DNA from: Liopterus haemorrhoidalis
Lineage: Eukaryota; Arthropoda; Insecta; Coleoptera; Dytiscidae
NCBI GenBank assembly: GCA_963971575.1
Contig: OZ020625.1
Location: forward strand, 14,423,646 to 14,487,645
Reading direction: 5' to 3'
DNA: 64,000 nt
Shown: positions 9,626 through 21,391 of the stretch, piece after piece
Position numbering within the stretch: position 1 is the first letter of the stretch
How the letters are laid out: the number at the start of each line of letters is the position of its first letter
Notes under the pieces: model-generated
The model's input: only the letters and a program-made list of their open reading frames with translations
What the model was told of the DNA's origin: nothing
Databases searched by the model: none
Position numbers and translations under genes: made by a program

Positions 9626-11803
9626 TTGTTTATATTTTTAGGGGGATATGTTTTTTCTGAATTGTTGGATCTATTAAAATCGTTTAATTTTTGTACCTAT
9701 GTAAATTTCAACACCAGGGGAAACAATAGGTTGGATAACGTGTTTTTTAATTTTAAATCGATAGATTTCTCAACTGCTTTTGCTCTTAAGGTACAAGTTC
9801 CTTTCTCTGATCATGATGGCATACACTTTTCATTTCCTACCTTAGTAACCAGTAATACGATTAAGGGTGAAATCACGTCAAGACCTATTACGGTAGCTGG
9901 AAAATTTGCACTGTATAAAACTCTTCAAACAACAGACTGGAACATGCTAAATAATATCAATCATGGTAATACAGCGTTTACATTATTCTTTGACAAATTT
10001 CTTCACGCTTTTGAAGCAGGTTTCCCAATAAAAACCTTTAAACCCTCATCACACAGCAACCAGATAAACATAAAATGGTTCGACAATCGGATCAAAATCA
10101 TGCGTGACAAACTACAACATCTTCAAAGTTCCTTCAGATCAATGCCCAATGAGACCACACGAGCCCTAAGAAACAAATTCAGAGCAGAATACCGTTCAGC
10201 AATAAAATCCGCTAAAATTCTTGCCAATTCCAGTTTTGTATCTGAATCTAAAAATATTTCAAAGGCTACATGGCAAATCATTAATAACAATAGAAATCCA
10301 CGAAACTCTTCTTTGACCGATACATCCATTTCATCAAATCAGTTCAATATATACTTCACAAACATTGCCAGAAAATTAGTAGAATCTCTACCAGAAACCG
10401 ACATATCGCCTATAGACTATTTAGATCTTCCATTTCCTATGACAAAATTTTCTTTTCATGAAGTGTCTTTCAATACAGTTAGAGATATAATAGACACGCT
10501 CAAGAACGGCAAATCTAAAGACACCTACGGTATTACTGTAGATCTTCTAAAAACAATCAAGGACACCATTATCCTTCCGCTCACCAAGGTAATGAACTGC
10601 TGTATTAGAAACAATACGTTTCCCGACGCATTAAAAATTGCAAAAGTGATTCCACTGCACAAGACAGGCGATAAACACGAACCTAATAATTATCGACCAA
10701 TATCTCTTCTACCCGTCTTTTCTAAAGTTCTAGAAAAAATTATGTACATTCAAATAATTTCACATTTTGAAGTACATAATCTGTTTAATGATTCGCAGTT
10801 CGGATACCGCACGAAGAGATCTACATCCGACGCTATATTACATCTCATATCCGAAGCTACAGATAGCATGGAAAAAGGAAATTTTTGCCTTTCAACCTTT
10901 TTCGATCTATCTAAAGCGTTTGATTGTGTTTCGCCCAAGATTCTCATTGAAAAATTAATAAAATACGGATTTGACGAAGCTAGCTCTTCTTTGATAGAAT
11001 CTTTCCTTAGCAACAGAATCCAATTCGTCTCTGTAAACAATTCCAAGTCAACTCATCTTCCCCTCGATATCGGTGTTCCACAAGGGTCTATTCTTGCAGC
11101 ATTACTATTTATTATATACGTGAATGACTTTCCATCCGCTGTAAATAATAAATGTGTATTATATGCTGATGACACTAACCTAATAGTGACATCCAATTCC
11201 TTAGAAAGCACGATTAGTAAAAATAACGCAGTTGTTAACAAAGCCAAACTGTGGTTTACATCAAACGGCCTCATCTTAAATGATAGCAAAACTCAACACC
11301 TCCTATTTGCATTGAGAAACCATAATTTTGACAACCCAGACTTCGTAAATTTCTTGGGTGTTCTTCTCGACCCCACCCTCAAGTGGCATCATCACGTTAG
11401 CTCCCTATCCAATAAATTATGTAGCACTGTATATCTATTAAGAAATCTTATGGCCTCAGTTTCCAGAGAAATTGTTCGCATTACTTATTTTGCATTGTTC
11501 CAGTCGCAAATATCCTATGCCATCTTAGCCTGGGGACATTCTCCGGCGGCAGAATGAATCTTTTCCTTACAACGACGAGCTGTAAGAATTCTGGCCGAAG
11601 TCTCTTACCAAAGCGACTGTAGGCTTTGTTTCCCTGAACTGGAAATTATGACACTGCCTTCTCTATTTATTTACAATTCCCTATTGTATGCCCACAGAAA
11701 CTTCAATGAACTTGTAACTCATGAGCAGGTACATAACTACAACACTCGTAATAAAGGCAAAATCTATCCAACCTATATAAGACTCCAAAAATCAAGAAAT
11801 AGT
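9626..11803 (+). pseudogene. 5'-truncated retrotransposon reverse transcriptase, first part
   Basis: The frame begins near the end of an endonuclease domain (SDHDG at residues 61-65), so the element is 5'-truncated; the apparent start is TTG and not genuine. The reverse transcriptase includes NYRPISLLP (355-363), FDLSKAFD (426-433), GVPQGS (483-488) and YADD (513-516); the usual GPLLF after GVPQGSIL reads AALLF. An in-frame TGA lies at 11555-11557 at a place where the related element at 5247 has a basic residue (WKRIF), so a CGA-to-TGA change is likely. The frame continues without shift to 11803, where the palindromic element is inserted. Confidence 0.85.
11798..11803 (+). repeat. 6-bp target-site duplication AATAGT (left)
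   Basis: AATAGT precedes the palindromic element and recurs at 26243-26248. Removing the element and one copy restores an uninterrupted retrotransposon frame, which fixes both boundaries. Confidence 0.9.
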
Positions 11804-12531
11804 AGTAGTATAGCTATATACGTTTCGCCTCATTTCAAGGCCACATAGACACTTTACTTCCACATTTTACTTTCTCGTCCCATCCCCCTCCACATTTTAC
11901 TTTCTGGTCACATCGCCAGGTGTTTTCAAGAAGGTCATATTTTTCAGACGTTGCGTGTTTAGCCCGAGGCGAGTTGCAACCTTAATTTCACACCCCGCCC
12001 CAACCCTAATTTCACACCCCGCCCCTAGCCTAGCCTAGACATCTAGCCTAGTTATTGTCGTTAGAATGTGAGGTCATATTTCCGTTAGAATGTTGAGGTC
12101 ATAGTTCTATTTAATTTAAATTAATCTAATGATCTGAAAAAGGGTCATTAAATAAAACATGGTTTGTATATTTTTCACATGTGAATTTATTGAAAACATA
12201 AAACATTACAAATATATCATTACACACACACTTTTATCATATTTGACAGTATAGATATTATAAGCAGTTCATTTTTGTAAGAACAAACTAAGAGTAAATT
12301 TTGTTTTCAACAGTTTGCACCACTGAAACTGTATGTCATGTTGGTATTACAGAAAAATAATTTGAAAAGTCAGATTTTAAATATTGTTATTTAAAAAATA
12401 TCATTTGTCTTATTTCATTTTGAATAAGAAAAGTAGTATACTTATATATTTAAAATTTAAAAGGGTAATTAAATAAAATAAAACATAGTTTGTATATTTT
12501 TCATATGAAAAAAATGTATTACACTGATTAA
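11804..12531 (+). repeat. Left terminal region with short tandem repeats
   Basis: Holds several short tandem repeats: a 27-29-bp pair at about 11859-11917, a 24-bp exact-type duplication at 11978-12025 (single in the right arm), CCTAG repeats near 12025-12050 and a repeated ATTCTAACG-type motif on the opposite strand. Clusters like this near transposon ends can be protein-binding sites, which is inference. A motif GTTCA(C/T)TTTTGTAAG at about 12266 recurs through the element. Confidence 0.6.
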
Positions 12532-12883
12532 ATTACAAAATCTGATAATAAAAATAAAACTATATCGAGCATATTTAATAAGGAATTAAATAAAAATCAT
12601 GGAAATGATATCGAAGAAATAACTATAAACAGTACAGAAATTAAAGACGTGGAAAACATCGCGAACCATTGCAACAAATATTTTTTAGAAATTCCCACTA
12701 AAATTACAGAGTAATTAAATATAAATATTAGTTCAAATTTTGTCCATGAAATAAATCAGTAGGTATTCCTAGAACCGGTAAATGAAAATGAATTAATTAA
12801 TATAATTTCAAATTTAAGTAATACTAATTCTGCAGGTCCTGACGGTATAAATAGAAAAATATTAAAATCAAGTATTATATAAA
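12532..12883 (+). pseudogene. Captured non-LTR reverse transcriptase fragment (left arm)
   Basis: In one frame this reads as the region just before and into a non-LTR reverse transcriptase, with SAGPDGINRKILK near the end, interrupted by TAA and TAG. It does not match either retrotransposon nearby closely. The same piece lies inverted in the right arm, so it was captured before or together with palindrome formation. Confidence 0.65.
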
Positions 12884-12884
12884 T

Positions 12885-13972
12885 CACAGATACATAAAAG
12901 TTTAAAGATTAAAAATCAGACAATTCACATATAAATATTTTTATAAAGTATGTTTTTTTGGTTTAGGCGTAATTATATTTTCAATTCTAGTTACTTTTAC
13001 CGATTGATTGAAGCTTTTTAAAAATTAGTAATTTATTTAATTTATTATATAATAAGCATATTGAATGAAACACAAACAAAAATCAAAGATACCTAAAAGT
13101 TTAAAGATTAAAAATCAGACAATTCACATATAAATATTTTTATAAAGTATGTATTCCTTTGGTTTAGGCGGAATTATATTTTCAATTCTAGTTAATTTTA
13201 CCGATTGATTGAAGCTTTAAATCATTTTGTTCAGGTAAAGCCAACTTAAATATATAAAAAATAGCTAATGACAACTTACAAAAAAATGAAAATTTCGGTT
13301 AGTTCCGCCTAATCGTTTGGAATAGACTTCAGTTTAGTACATATATGCTGTTCACTTTTGTAAGAACAAACTAAGAGGTAATTTTTATTTCAATAATTTG
13401 CACATTTGAAACTGTATGTTGGTATTAGAAAAAAGCCAGAATATGTCAATTTGACATATGTCATAATAAAAAATGATATCTTAATTATAATGATCATAAC
13501 CAAAAAATCTGAAGTCTGAATTACAGCGCAAGAAAATTTTACACTCAGTAATACACTACAAAAGTAACCAAAATAACTAGATCTGGTTTCTCCTTACAAA
13601 AGTGAACAGCATGTATAAATAAATATTTTAAATAATTCATTCATTAACCAATAAAAAATGACTTGCAGAAATAAATATAAATAAAATTAAAATAAATATA
13701 ATTCTTTTGCTTTAAAAGGATTCTGCACTGAATTGAATGCCCAAGGAAATCACTGTACATATTTGTAAATAATTTATAAATATTAACGAATTAAAAAAAC
13801 TTAAGTTTTTATTAAATTAATAAGAAAAATATTTATAAACTGCTTCATTTCTTTTCATTTTCAAAACATATTTGCTCGCTATTAACAATGTGTTATATGA
13901 TTTGTTCTTGTATTTCAACGATGTACTTCATTATTCACTGTTTTATTTTTTAATCACAATGTATATTTCCTG
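12885..13972 (+). repeat. Internal direct repeat A1 (left arm)
   Basis: About 1 kb shared with 15560-16616 in direct orientation, both ending at ATATTTCC. It starts with a roughly 190-bp subrepeat in tandem and contains the MITE-like inverted repeat at 13346-13611. It borders the 138-aa and 91-aa genes on one side. Confidence 0.7.
13346..13611. repeat. MITE-like 266-bp inverted-repeat unit
   Basis: Begins TGCTGTTCACTTTTGTAAG and ends with its reverse complement. The same 266-bp unit is at 15990-16255 and, mirrored, at 21753-22018 and 24397-24662. Half-copies of its terminal motif occur near 12266 and 18196. Confidence 0.65.
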
Positions 13973-14048
13973 ACTAAAACTGACTAAATTATATAACTTC
14001 TAAAGAATAAAAAAAATCAAATTCCTTTATTATTATAAATTTCATTTT

Positions 14049-14465
14049 TTAATCATCTGAACTGAGTAAAGATTCTTCACATAACAAGTAATCTGTAATA
14101 CCAGGTAAATCAACAAATTCATAGTAAAATATCTTTTCGTTATGTTCACAATTTAGAATTTCAACCGTAAACAATTTTTCTTTACATTCATGGCAATGCA
14201 TATAAGGTAATAAATTGGTTAAATTATAATTACAGGTGCAAGAATTTTTATGTGAAATTATTGTCCGTACTTTTTCAAAATTTACTTTTTGACAACCAAA
14301 ACAGTAAATATATTCTTTATCGTAAACTTTGTATTGAATTTTAATACAAAAATTTATACAAGTTTCATCATCAATTAAATCTTGTATCGTTGCATCGTTA
14401 TCATCAAGCTCTTCTTCTTCTTCTTCTTCTTCGTCTGTGATATTGAATATTTGGTGAACACACAT
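14049..14465 (-). CDS. 138-aa acidic Cys-rich LxCxE protein (left-arm copy)
   Basis: Identical in protein to the right-arm copy at 23543-23959. Residues 11-23 are an almost pure Glu/Asp run. Cys pairs C55xxC58, C76xC78, C91xxC94 and C106 suggest zinc binding. The C-terminus holds LLCEE (127-131), an LxCxE pattern, followed by SSDD, a possible casein kinase 2 site. LxCxE motifs in viral proteins bind the retinoblastoma pocket. Transcribed outward from the centre, downstream of the 91-aa gene by about 300 bp. No named family was recognised. Confidence 0.65.
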   Translation of the reverse strand: MCVHQIFNITDEEEEEEEELDDNDATIQDLIDDETCINFCIKIQYKVYDKEYIYCFGCQKVNFEKVRTIISHKNSCTCNYNLTNLLPYMHCHECKEKLFTVEILNCEHNEKIFYYEFVDLPGITDYLLCEESLLSSDD

Positions 14466-14763
14466 TCTCAGATTTGTCTACTAAAACTTACTCTTTATGT
14501 AAGGCTATGACGTTTATCGTTGAAAGCAAAATAGAATACTCTATCAAATAGTATCTAACATTAATTGCAATGAACCACCATTAAAAAACAACCAATTAAC
14601 ATAGGAGACTTATAATTATAAACAAATATATCTAACATGTGAGACAATCTAATATTCTAACATATGCGACTTATAATTATAATATAAACACCACGGAGCA
14701 TCCAATATATAATTAGGTCAATACTGTCCACCACCAATGACTCTCAGGCAAAGATCACACTGA

Positions 14764-15039
14764 TTAATTCTTGATATGGTACCCGTTTTTAACAAAATTT
14801 AATAAACCCCTTAAATTGGCTCTTTTATAGTATAAAGAATCACAAATTTGAACTCCCTTTTGAAAAACGTTACACTTTTTCATATACCAAATATCATTAC
14901 AATCTGGCATTAAGGCTGAACCATAACAATCATCATACTTGCGATGACAATCACAATTACGATTAACCAACGGTCTGGAATGGCATCCACAAACGTGACA
15001 AAAATTCATGTTCTTGAAATGATCACATAAAATGCACAT
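14764..15039 (-). CDS. 91-aa Cys-rich protein (left-arm copy)
   Basis: Mirror copy of the gene at 22969-23244 and identical in protein. Twelve Cys residues, including CILC, CHVCGC and CDC clusters with nearby His, suggest one or two zinc sites. Its promoter is the mirror of the TATA/Inr at 22861-22889 (about 15119-15147). Function unknown. Confidence 0.6.
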   Translation of the reverse strand: MCILCDHFKNMNFCHVCGCHSRPLVNRNCDCHRKYDDCYGSALMPDCNDIWYMKKCNVFQKGVQICDSLYYKRANLRGLLNFVKNGYHIKN

Positions 15040-15559
15040 CCCTGCTCTCTTGAAGAGTTAATACTGGCATAATTGCGCGAACAAAATTAAAGCAAATGTC
15101 TACTTGTAGAATTAAATAACTGAGAGTAAAATGCAGCGACTTATATACAGATATTCACAGGAGAGAATGTTGATTTCAATTTTTTTAAATTATATTTTCA
15201 ACGTTATATAAGCAATCGAACAGCCAGTCAGCCTTGATACAAAATATATGTTCTTGTTTCCAACATTATTACTTGAAGTATGAGACAAAAGTTTCTTGAC
15301 ATTTTTTTTTTTAAGAAATTATCGACCCCTGAGCTAACTGCTAAACACTTGGAACTTGAGGCTTGCTGTTGAGTCAGTAATAAATTTAAAAATTGGGGAT
15401 TGTTTTTTCGCTCCGGTGTCGTCTAAGTCTCAACTTGGTGTTGAGGCTTGGGGTAGGTCTAAATCTGAAAAATTCTCAACAATGTACCTGTACTGATGGG
15501 AACAGAAATTTTACTATTCACAGGAGAGAATGTTGATTTCAATTTTTTAAAATTAAATA

Positions 15560-16616
15560 TATATTTTTAAAAAAAGTAGGTTCTTTGGTTTAGGCGGAAT
15601 TATATTTTCAATTCTAGTTACTTTTACCGATTGATTGAAGCTTTTGAAAAATAAATATATATTTTTTAAAAATTAGTAATTTATTTAATTTATTTTATAA
15701 TAATCATATTGAATGAAACACAAACAAAAATCACAGATACATAAAAGTTTAAAGATTAAAAATCAGACAATTCACATATAAATATTTTTATAAAGTATGT
15801 TCCTTTGGTTTAGGCGGAATTATATTTTCAATTATAGTTACTTTTACCGATTGATTGAAGCTTTTAATCATTTTGTTCAGGTAAAGCCAACTTAAATATA
15901 TAAAAAATAGCTAATGATAACTTACAAAAATGAAAATTTCGGTTAGTTCCGCCTAATCGTTTGGAGTAGACTTCAGTTTAGTACATATATGCTGTTCACT
16001 TTTGTAAGAACAAACTAAGAGGAAATTTTTATTTCAATAATTTGCACATTTGAAACTGTATGTTGGTATTAAAAAATGGCGGAATATGTCAGTTTGACAT
16101 ATGTCATAATAAAAAATTATATCTTAATTATAATGATCATAACCAAAAAAATCTGAAGTCTGAATTAAAGCGCAAGGAAATTTTACACTCAGTAATACAC
16201 TACAAAAGTAACCAAAATGACTAGATCTGGTTTCTCCTTGCAAAAGTGAACAGCATGTATAAATAAATATTTTAAATAATTCATTCATTAACCAATAAAA
16301 AATGACTTGTAGAAATAAATATAAATAAAATTAAAATAAATATAATTCTTTTGCTTTAAAAGGATTCTGCACTGAATTGAATGCCCAAAGAAATCACTGT
16401 ACATATTTGTAAATAATTCATAAATATTAACGAATTAAAAAAACTTAAGTTTTTATTAAATTAATAAGAAAAATATTTATAAACTGCTTCATTTCTTTTC
16501 ATTTTCAAAAACATATTTGCTCGCTATTAACAATGTGTTATATGATTTGTTCTTGTATTTCAACGATGTACTTCATTATTCACTGTTTTATTTTTTAATC
16601 ACAATGTATATTTCCA
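15560..16616 (+). repeat. Internal direct repeat A2 (left arm)
   Basis: Second copy of the roughly 1-kb repeat at 12885-13972, including a MITE-like unit at 15990-16255. It lies between the 91-aa and 243-aa genes. Both copies stop at the same ATATTTCC end. Confidence 0.7.
15990..16255. repeat. MITE-like 266-bp inverted-repeat unit
   Basis: Same length and ends as the unit at 13346-13611, with scattered substitutions, for example TTGCAAAAG in place of TTACAAAAG in the distal terminal repeat. Confidence 0.65.
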
Positions 16617-17125
16617 AAACTGACAACTCTCACTCGACAATGAAAACTAGGCATAACAAAATTATACACGTGTGAAGACTCGATCATTTTTCAATCAATA
16701 GACTACACGGTATCACTTTAAAATCACAATCGCACCGACATGCTAGCAAACATTTTTAGTTCTGTCGAGTTTGCAAACGAAAGTGAAATGTGTAATAATA
16801 CATTTTTTAAAATATTTAACCTAGATACTAGCTCCGGAAGCACGCAGCTCAATACTTGAGGTGCGGGGTCGGGAACAATATGCATGTGACCGAGAAAGGT
16901 TTCATCGTAGAATCATTTGTAGAATTTATCAATAGTAAGTTATGTAATTGAATAATACATATATTGAGGGATATAAGGGAAATAATTAAAACCAATTTAT
17001 TTAAAAAAATATTATTTATTGTATAATATTATTACAATATATTTATTTTCTTAAATTTATCATTTTGCGTAACATTTTTCTTCCATCTTCATACAGGGTT
17101 ATGCCCTTGTTCAGTTTATTCTACT

Positions 17126-17915
17126 TTACGTCTTATTTTTGGAAGACATTAAGAATTTGCAATTTTCTGAAACTATCGTCGGATACAGCTGTACCATTTC
17201 TTGAATTCCAAAATGTTCTATTTTCTCTATTTTTAAACAGTTTTTAATATTGGTGAATATATTCGTTTGGGGTAGGTTAATTGCTTTTGATAAAATTGCA
17301 TAATAGACATTGCAAAAATTTAAAGAATGTAAAAATTTTATGTAATTTGATAAAAGTTCTTTTATGGAAAATAAACCAAAACATGATTTAACACCCAAAT
17401 ATAATTCTGAATTATCATAGGCAATTAAAATCATTTTAATTTTCTGGTAATCTGTTATAATAGTGCGGATTTCATGATTATTCATTTGATACACCTGAAA
17501 ATCGGTCTTGTCACTACAAAATGAAATAATACTGTTTTCTAAACTCAAAAATTCATTCCATTCTTTTATGTTAAATTTGGGACCAATTATCGACGCGTTA
17601 TGTATCTGCACGACCACAGAAAGTTCTTTAGGATCTATTCCTACACATATCCATTTATTATGAGATACATTGAGCGGATACCTTTGTTCAAGTATTAGTT
17701 TTCTGCTGTAGGAATCTGATTGTTGAGGTTCTGTATAGTTCAGATTTTCAACAGAAGCAGATGGTCCATTCTGCAAATAATACAATGAAAACTTGGTAAA
17801 AAACTTGTTAAAAATTAGACCAACTTACCGTTTTTGAAAATCGTTCTACGTTTGTATCTACTAGCTGTAGAGGTGCACGTTTAATACCCGAACGCACCAA
17901 CATTGCTTGAGCCAT
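17126..17915 (-). CDS. 243-aa unknown protein, two exons (left-arm copy)
   Basis: Mirror of 20093-20882: exon 1 at 17915-17829, a 58-nt intron, exon 2 at 17770-17126. Protein sequence is identical to the right-arm copy, described there. A mirror AATAAA lies at 17042-17047, about 80 bp after the stop. Confidence 0.65.
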
Positions 17916-18266
17916 GATAATGATTGAACTGTTAATAAAACGTATGTTTAATGAGCAGCTATATACCAGAATTGGAAACTTAGAACTGGTGAGGTAATTT
18001 GATTCTGAGAGAAAAACAATTTGCACTTCTGAAACTGTATATCATGTTGGTATTACAGAAAAATAATTTGAATAAATATGTCGTTTAACAAAATATCATT
18101 TTGAATAGTGACATCTTAAATATTTTGTAAATATAATATTAACCTATAATAATACAAACATAACCCAAAACTGTGAAGCCTTTTTTACAAATAGATATTG
18201 TAAGCAGTTCACTTTTGTAAGAACAAACTAAGAGGAAATTTTGTGTCATTTAAAAAAATATCATTA

Positions 18267-18690
18267 ATAAAAGCGGTAAAACAGTACGTTCACTACCAAC
18301 CGGATTAAATTCAGTACCTTCAATTCATAGGGTTACCGACAATATTTTTTCTGATCAAGAAAAATTTACACACAGACCAGTAACACAATTACACTTTGAC
18401 GATTTGATTGATTCGGATAATTTGGATTAACCAATAACTGGACAGGTACAATTTAAGTAAATACGGGACGACCCCAGATCGAAAAACAGCTAAACAACTA
18501 AACCAGGGGCTGTTCAAAACAACCCCCAGTTGAGTCAGTAATAAATTGGGAAATTGGAAAACAGAATCAACTGGGTTGTTTAACTGTTTTGCCAGAGGAA
18601 AAAACCCTGTATTGTCTGAAACCCTATGAAATGAAGGTACTGAATTTAATCCGGTTGGTGGTGAACGTACTGTTTTACCGCTTTTATTAA
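18267..18690. repeat. Nested inverted repeat near the palindrome centre
   Basis: About 72 bp at 18267-18340 is repeated inverted at about 18619-18690, with mismatches. The roughly 280-bp loop includes GTTGAGTCAGTAATAAATT, which recurs near 15372. The whole structure is mirrored at about 19318-19741. Confidence 0.7.
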
Positions 18691-18721
18691 AAACTCGAGT
18701 ACTACTTAAAAAATCTAGCGT

Positions 18722-19286
18722 ATAATTTTTTACGGTTGATATTCTAAATTGTGAACATAACGAAAAGATATTTTACTATGAATTTATTGATTTGCCTGGT
18801 ATTCCAGATTACTTGTTATGTGAAGAATCTTTACTCAGTTCAGATAGTGTATAAATTAATTAAAGTATAAAATTGTTATAACTAAATATAATAAATTAAT
18901 TAAAAAATGAAATTTATAATAATAATAAAAAAAAATGATTTTTTTTATTCTTTAGAAGTTATATTTATTGTATTCAAAGTGTTATATAATTTAGGTACAC
19001 TTAGCCTGGCGTTTGCCAATACTGTTAGCAATTAGAAATTATATTATTTTATTTACTCATATCAAATAAATTAGTATTAAGAAATTATATTCTTTTATTC
19101 ATACAAACAAACAACCAATAATAAATATTAAACGTACACGGGCGAAGTGAGTATTCCCAATTCTTACAATTCAAACGCGAAGCCACTCGGATAACCGTAA
19201 AACACGCGTCAGTCACCAATAGCCAGGTATGCCCGCGGACTAATTCACTCAACTCGCCCAGCGCAGGACCGGCTTCAGAAATTTAC
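18722..19286. other. 565-bp central spacer of the palindrome
   Basis: Unique sequence between the two arms. It contains a diverged end of the 138-aa gene (18735-18854), then AT-rich DNA and a GC-richer stretch at about 19135-19286. Any replication or asymmetric promoter function is unknown. Confidence 0.8.
18735..18854 (+). pseudogene. Diverged 3' fragment of the 138-aa LxCxE gene
   Basis: Forty codons including stop match residues 101-138 of the 138-aa protein with a few changes (for example FVDLPGIT reads FIDLPGIP and the end is SSDSV). LLCEE is kept. It has no start, so it is a fragment. Being outside the arms, it has not been homogenised and shows that the gene was once duplicated independently. 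Confidence 0.8.
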
Positions 19287-20042
19287 ACGCTAGATTTTTT
19301 AAGTAGTACTCGAGTTTTTAATAAAAGCGGTAAAACAGTACGTTCACCACCAACCGGATTAAATTCAGTACCTTCATTTCATAGGGTTTCAGACAATACA
19401 GGGTTTTTTCCTCTGGCAAAACAGTTAAACAACCCAGTTGATTCTGTTTTCCAATTTCCCAATTTATTACTGACTCAACTGGGGGTTGTTTTGAACAGCC
19501 CCTGGTTTAGTTGTTTAGCTGTTTTTCGATCTGGGGTCGTCCCGTATTTACTTAAATTGTACCTGTCCAGTTATTGGTTAATCCAAATTATCCGAATCAA
19601 TCAAATCGTCAAAGTGTAATTGTGTTACTGGTCTGTGTGTAAATTTTTCTTGATCAGAAAAAATATTGTCGGTAACCCTATGAATTGAAGGTACTGAATT
19701 TAATCCGGTTGGTAGTGAACGTACTGTTTTACCGCTTTTATTAATGATATTTTTTTAAATGACACAAAATTTCCTCTTAGTTTGTTCTTACAAAAGTGAA
19801 CTGCTTACAATATCTATTTGTAAAAAAGGCTTCACAGTTTTGGGTTATGTTTGTATTATTATAGGTTAATATTATATTTACAAAATATTTAAGATGTCAC
19901 TATTCAAAATGATATTTTGTTAAACGACATATTTATTCAAATTATTTTTCTGTAATACCAACATGATATACAGTTTCAGAAGTGCAAATTGTTTTTCTCT
20001 CAGAATCAAATTACCTCACCAGTTCTAAGTTTCCAATTCTGG

Positions 20043-20092
20043 TATATAGCTGCTCATTAAACATACGTTTTATTAACAGTTCAATCATTATC
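20043..20092 (+). promoter_or_regulatory. Putative promoter and leader of the 243-aa gene
   Basis: TATATA at 20043-20048 and CAGT at 20077-20080 precede the ATG at 20093. The spacing is a little longer than usual for a TATA and initiator pair, so this is weaker than the promoter at 22861. Confidence 0.4.
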
Positions 20093-20882
20093 ATGGCTCA
20101 AGCAATGTTGGTGCGTTCGGGTATTAAACGTGCACCTCTACAGCTAGTAGATACAAACGTAGAACGATTTTCAAAAACGGTAAGTTGGTCTAATTTTTAA
20201 CAAGTTTTTTACCAAGTTTTCATTGTATTATTTGCAGAATGGACCATCTGCTTCTGTTGAAAATCTGAACTATACAGAACCTCAACAATCAGATTCCTAC
20301 AGCAGAAAACTAATACTTGAACAAAGGTATCCGCTCAATGTATCTCATAATAAATGGATATGTGTAGGAATAGATCCTAAAGAACTTTCTGTGGTCGTGC
20401 AGATACATAACGCGTCGATAATTGGTCCCAAATTTAACATAAAAGAATGGAATGAATTTTTGAGTTTAGAAAACAGTATTATTTCATTTTGTAGTGACAA
20501 GACCGATTTTCAGGTGTATCAAATGAATAATCATGAAATCCGCACTATTATAACAGATTACCAGAAAATTAAAATGATTTTAATTGCCTATGATAATTCA
20601 GAATTATATTTGGGTGTTAAATCATGTTTTGGTTTATTTTCCATAAAAGAACTTTTATCAAATTACATAAAATTTTTACATTCTTTAAATTTTTGCAATG
20701 TCTATTATGCAATTTTATCAAAAGCAATTAACCTACCCCAAACGAATATATTCACCAATATTAAAAACTGTTTAAAAATAGAGAAAATAGAACATTTTGG
20801 AATTCAAGAAATGGTACAGCTGTATCCGACGATAGTTTCAGAAAATTGCAAATTCTTAATGTCTTCCAAAAATAAGACGTAA
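20093..20882 (+). CDS. 243-aa unknown protein, two exons (right-arm copy)
   Basis: Exon 1 (20093-20179) encodes 29 residues starting MAQAMLVRSG. An intron of 58 nt (20180-20237) has GTAAGT at the donor and TTATTTGCAG at the acceptor. Exon 2 (20238-20882) adds 214 residues in phase, giving 243 aa. I chose the ATG at 20093 because it lies just after a TATA/CAGT pair; an upstream in-frame ATG at 19982 would lie before the TATA. The protein has no transmembrane segment, signal peptide or Cys cluster; residues 50-90 include WICVGID and hydrophobic strand-like segments. I recognise no family. It is nearest the palindrome centre and transcribed outward. AATAAA follows at 20961-20966. Confidence 0.65.
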
Positions 20883-21391
20883 AGTAGAATAAACTGAACA
20901 AGGGCATAACCCTGTATGAAGATGGAAGAAAAATGTTACGCAAAATGATAAATTTAAGAAAATAAATATATTGTAATAATATTATACAATAAATAATATT
21001 TTTTTAAATAAATTGGTTTTAATTATTTCCCTTATATCCCTCAATATATGTATTATTCAATTACATAACTTACTATTGATAAATTCTACAAATGATTCTA
21101 CGATGAAACCTTTCTCGGTCACATGCATATTGTTCCCGACCCCGCACCTCAAGTATTGAGCTGCGTGCTTCCGGAGCTAGTATCTAGGTTAAATATTTTA
21201 AAAAATGTATTATTACACATTTCACTTTCGTTTGCAAACTCGACAGAACTAAAAATGTTTGCTAGCATGTCGGTGCGATTGTGATTTTAAAGTGATACCG
21301 TGTAGTCTATTGATTGAAAAATGATCGAGTCTTCACACGTGTATAATTTTGTTATGCCTAGTTTTCATTGTCGAGTGAGAGTTGTCAGTTT

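Noticed and set aside
17808..20200. The 72-aa frame beginning MQIVFLSES as a separate gene
   Set aside because: Its first ATG lies upstream of the TATA box; its second half is exon 1 of the 243-aa gene.
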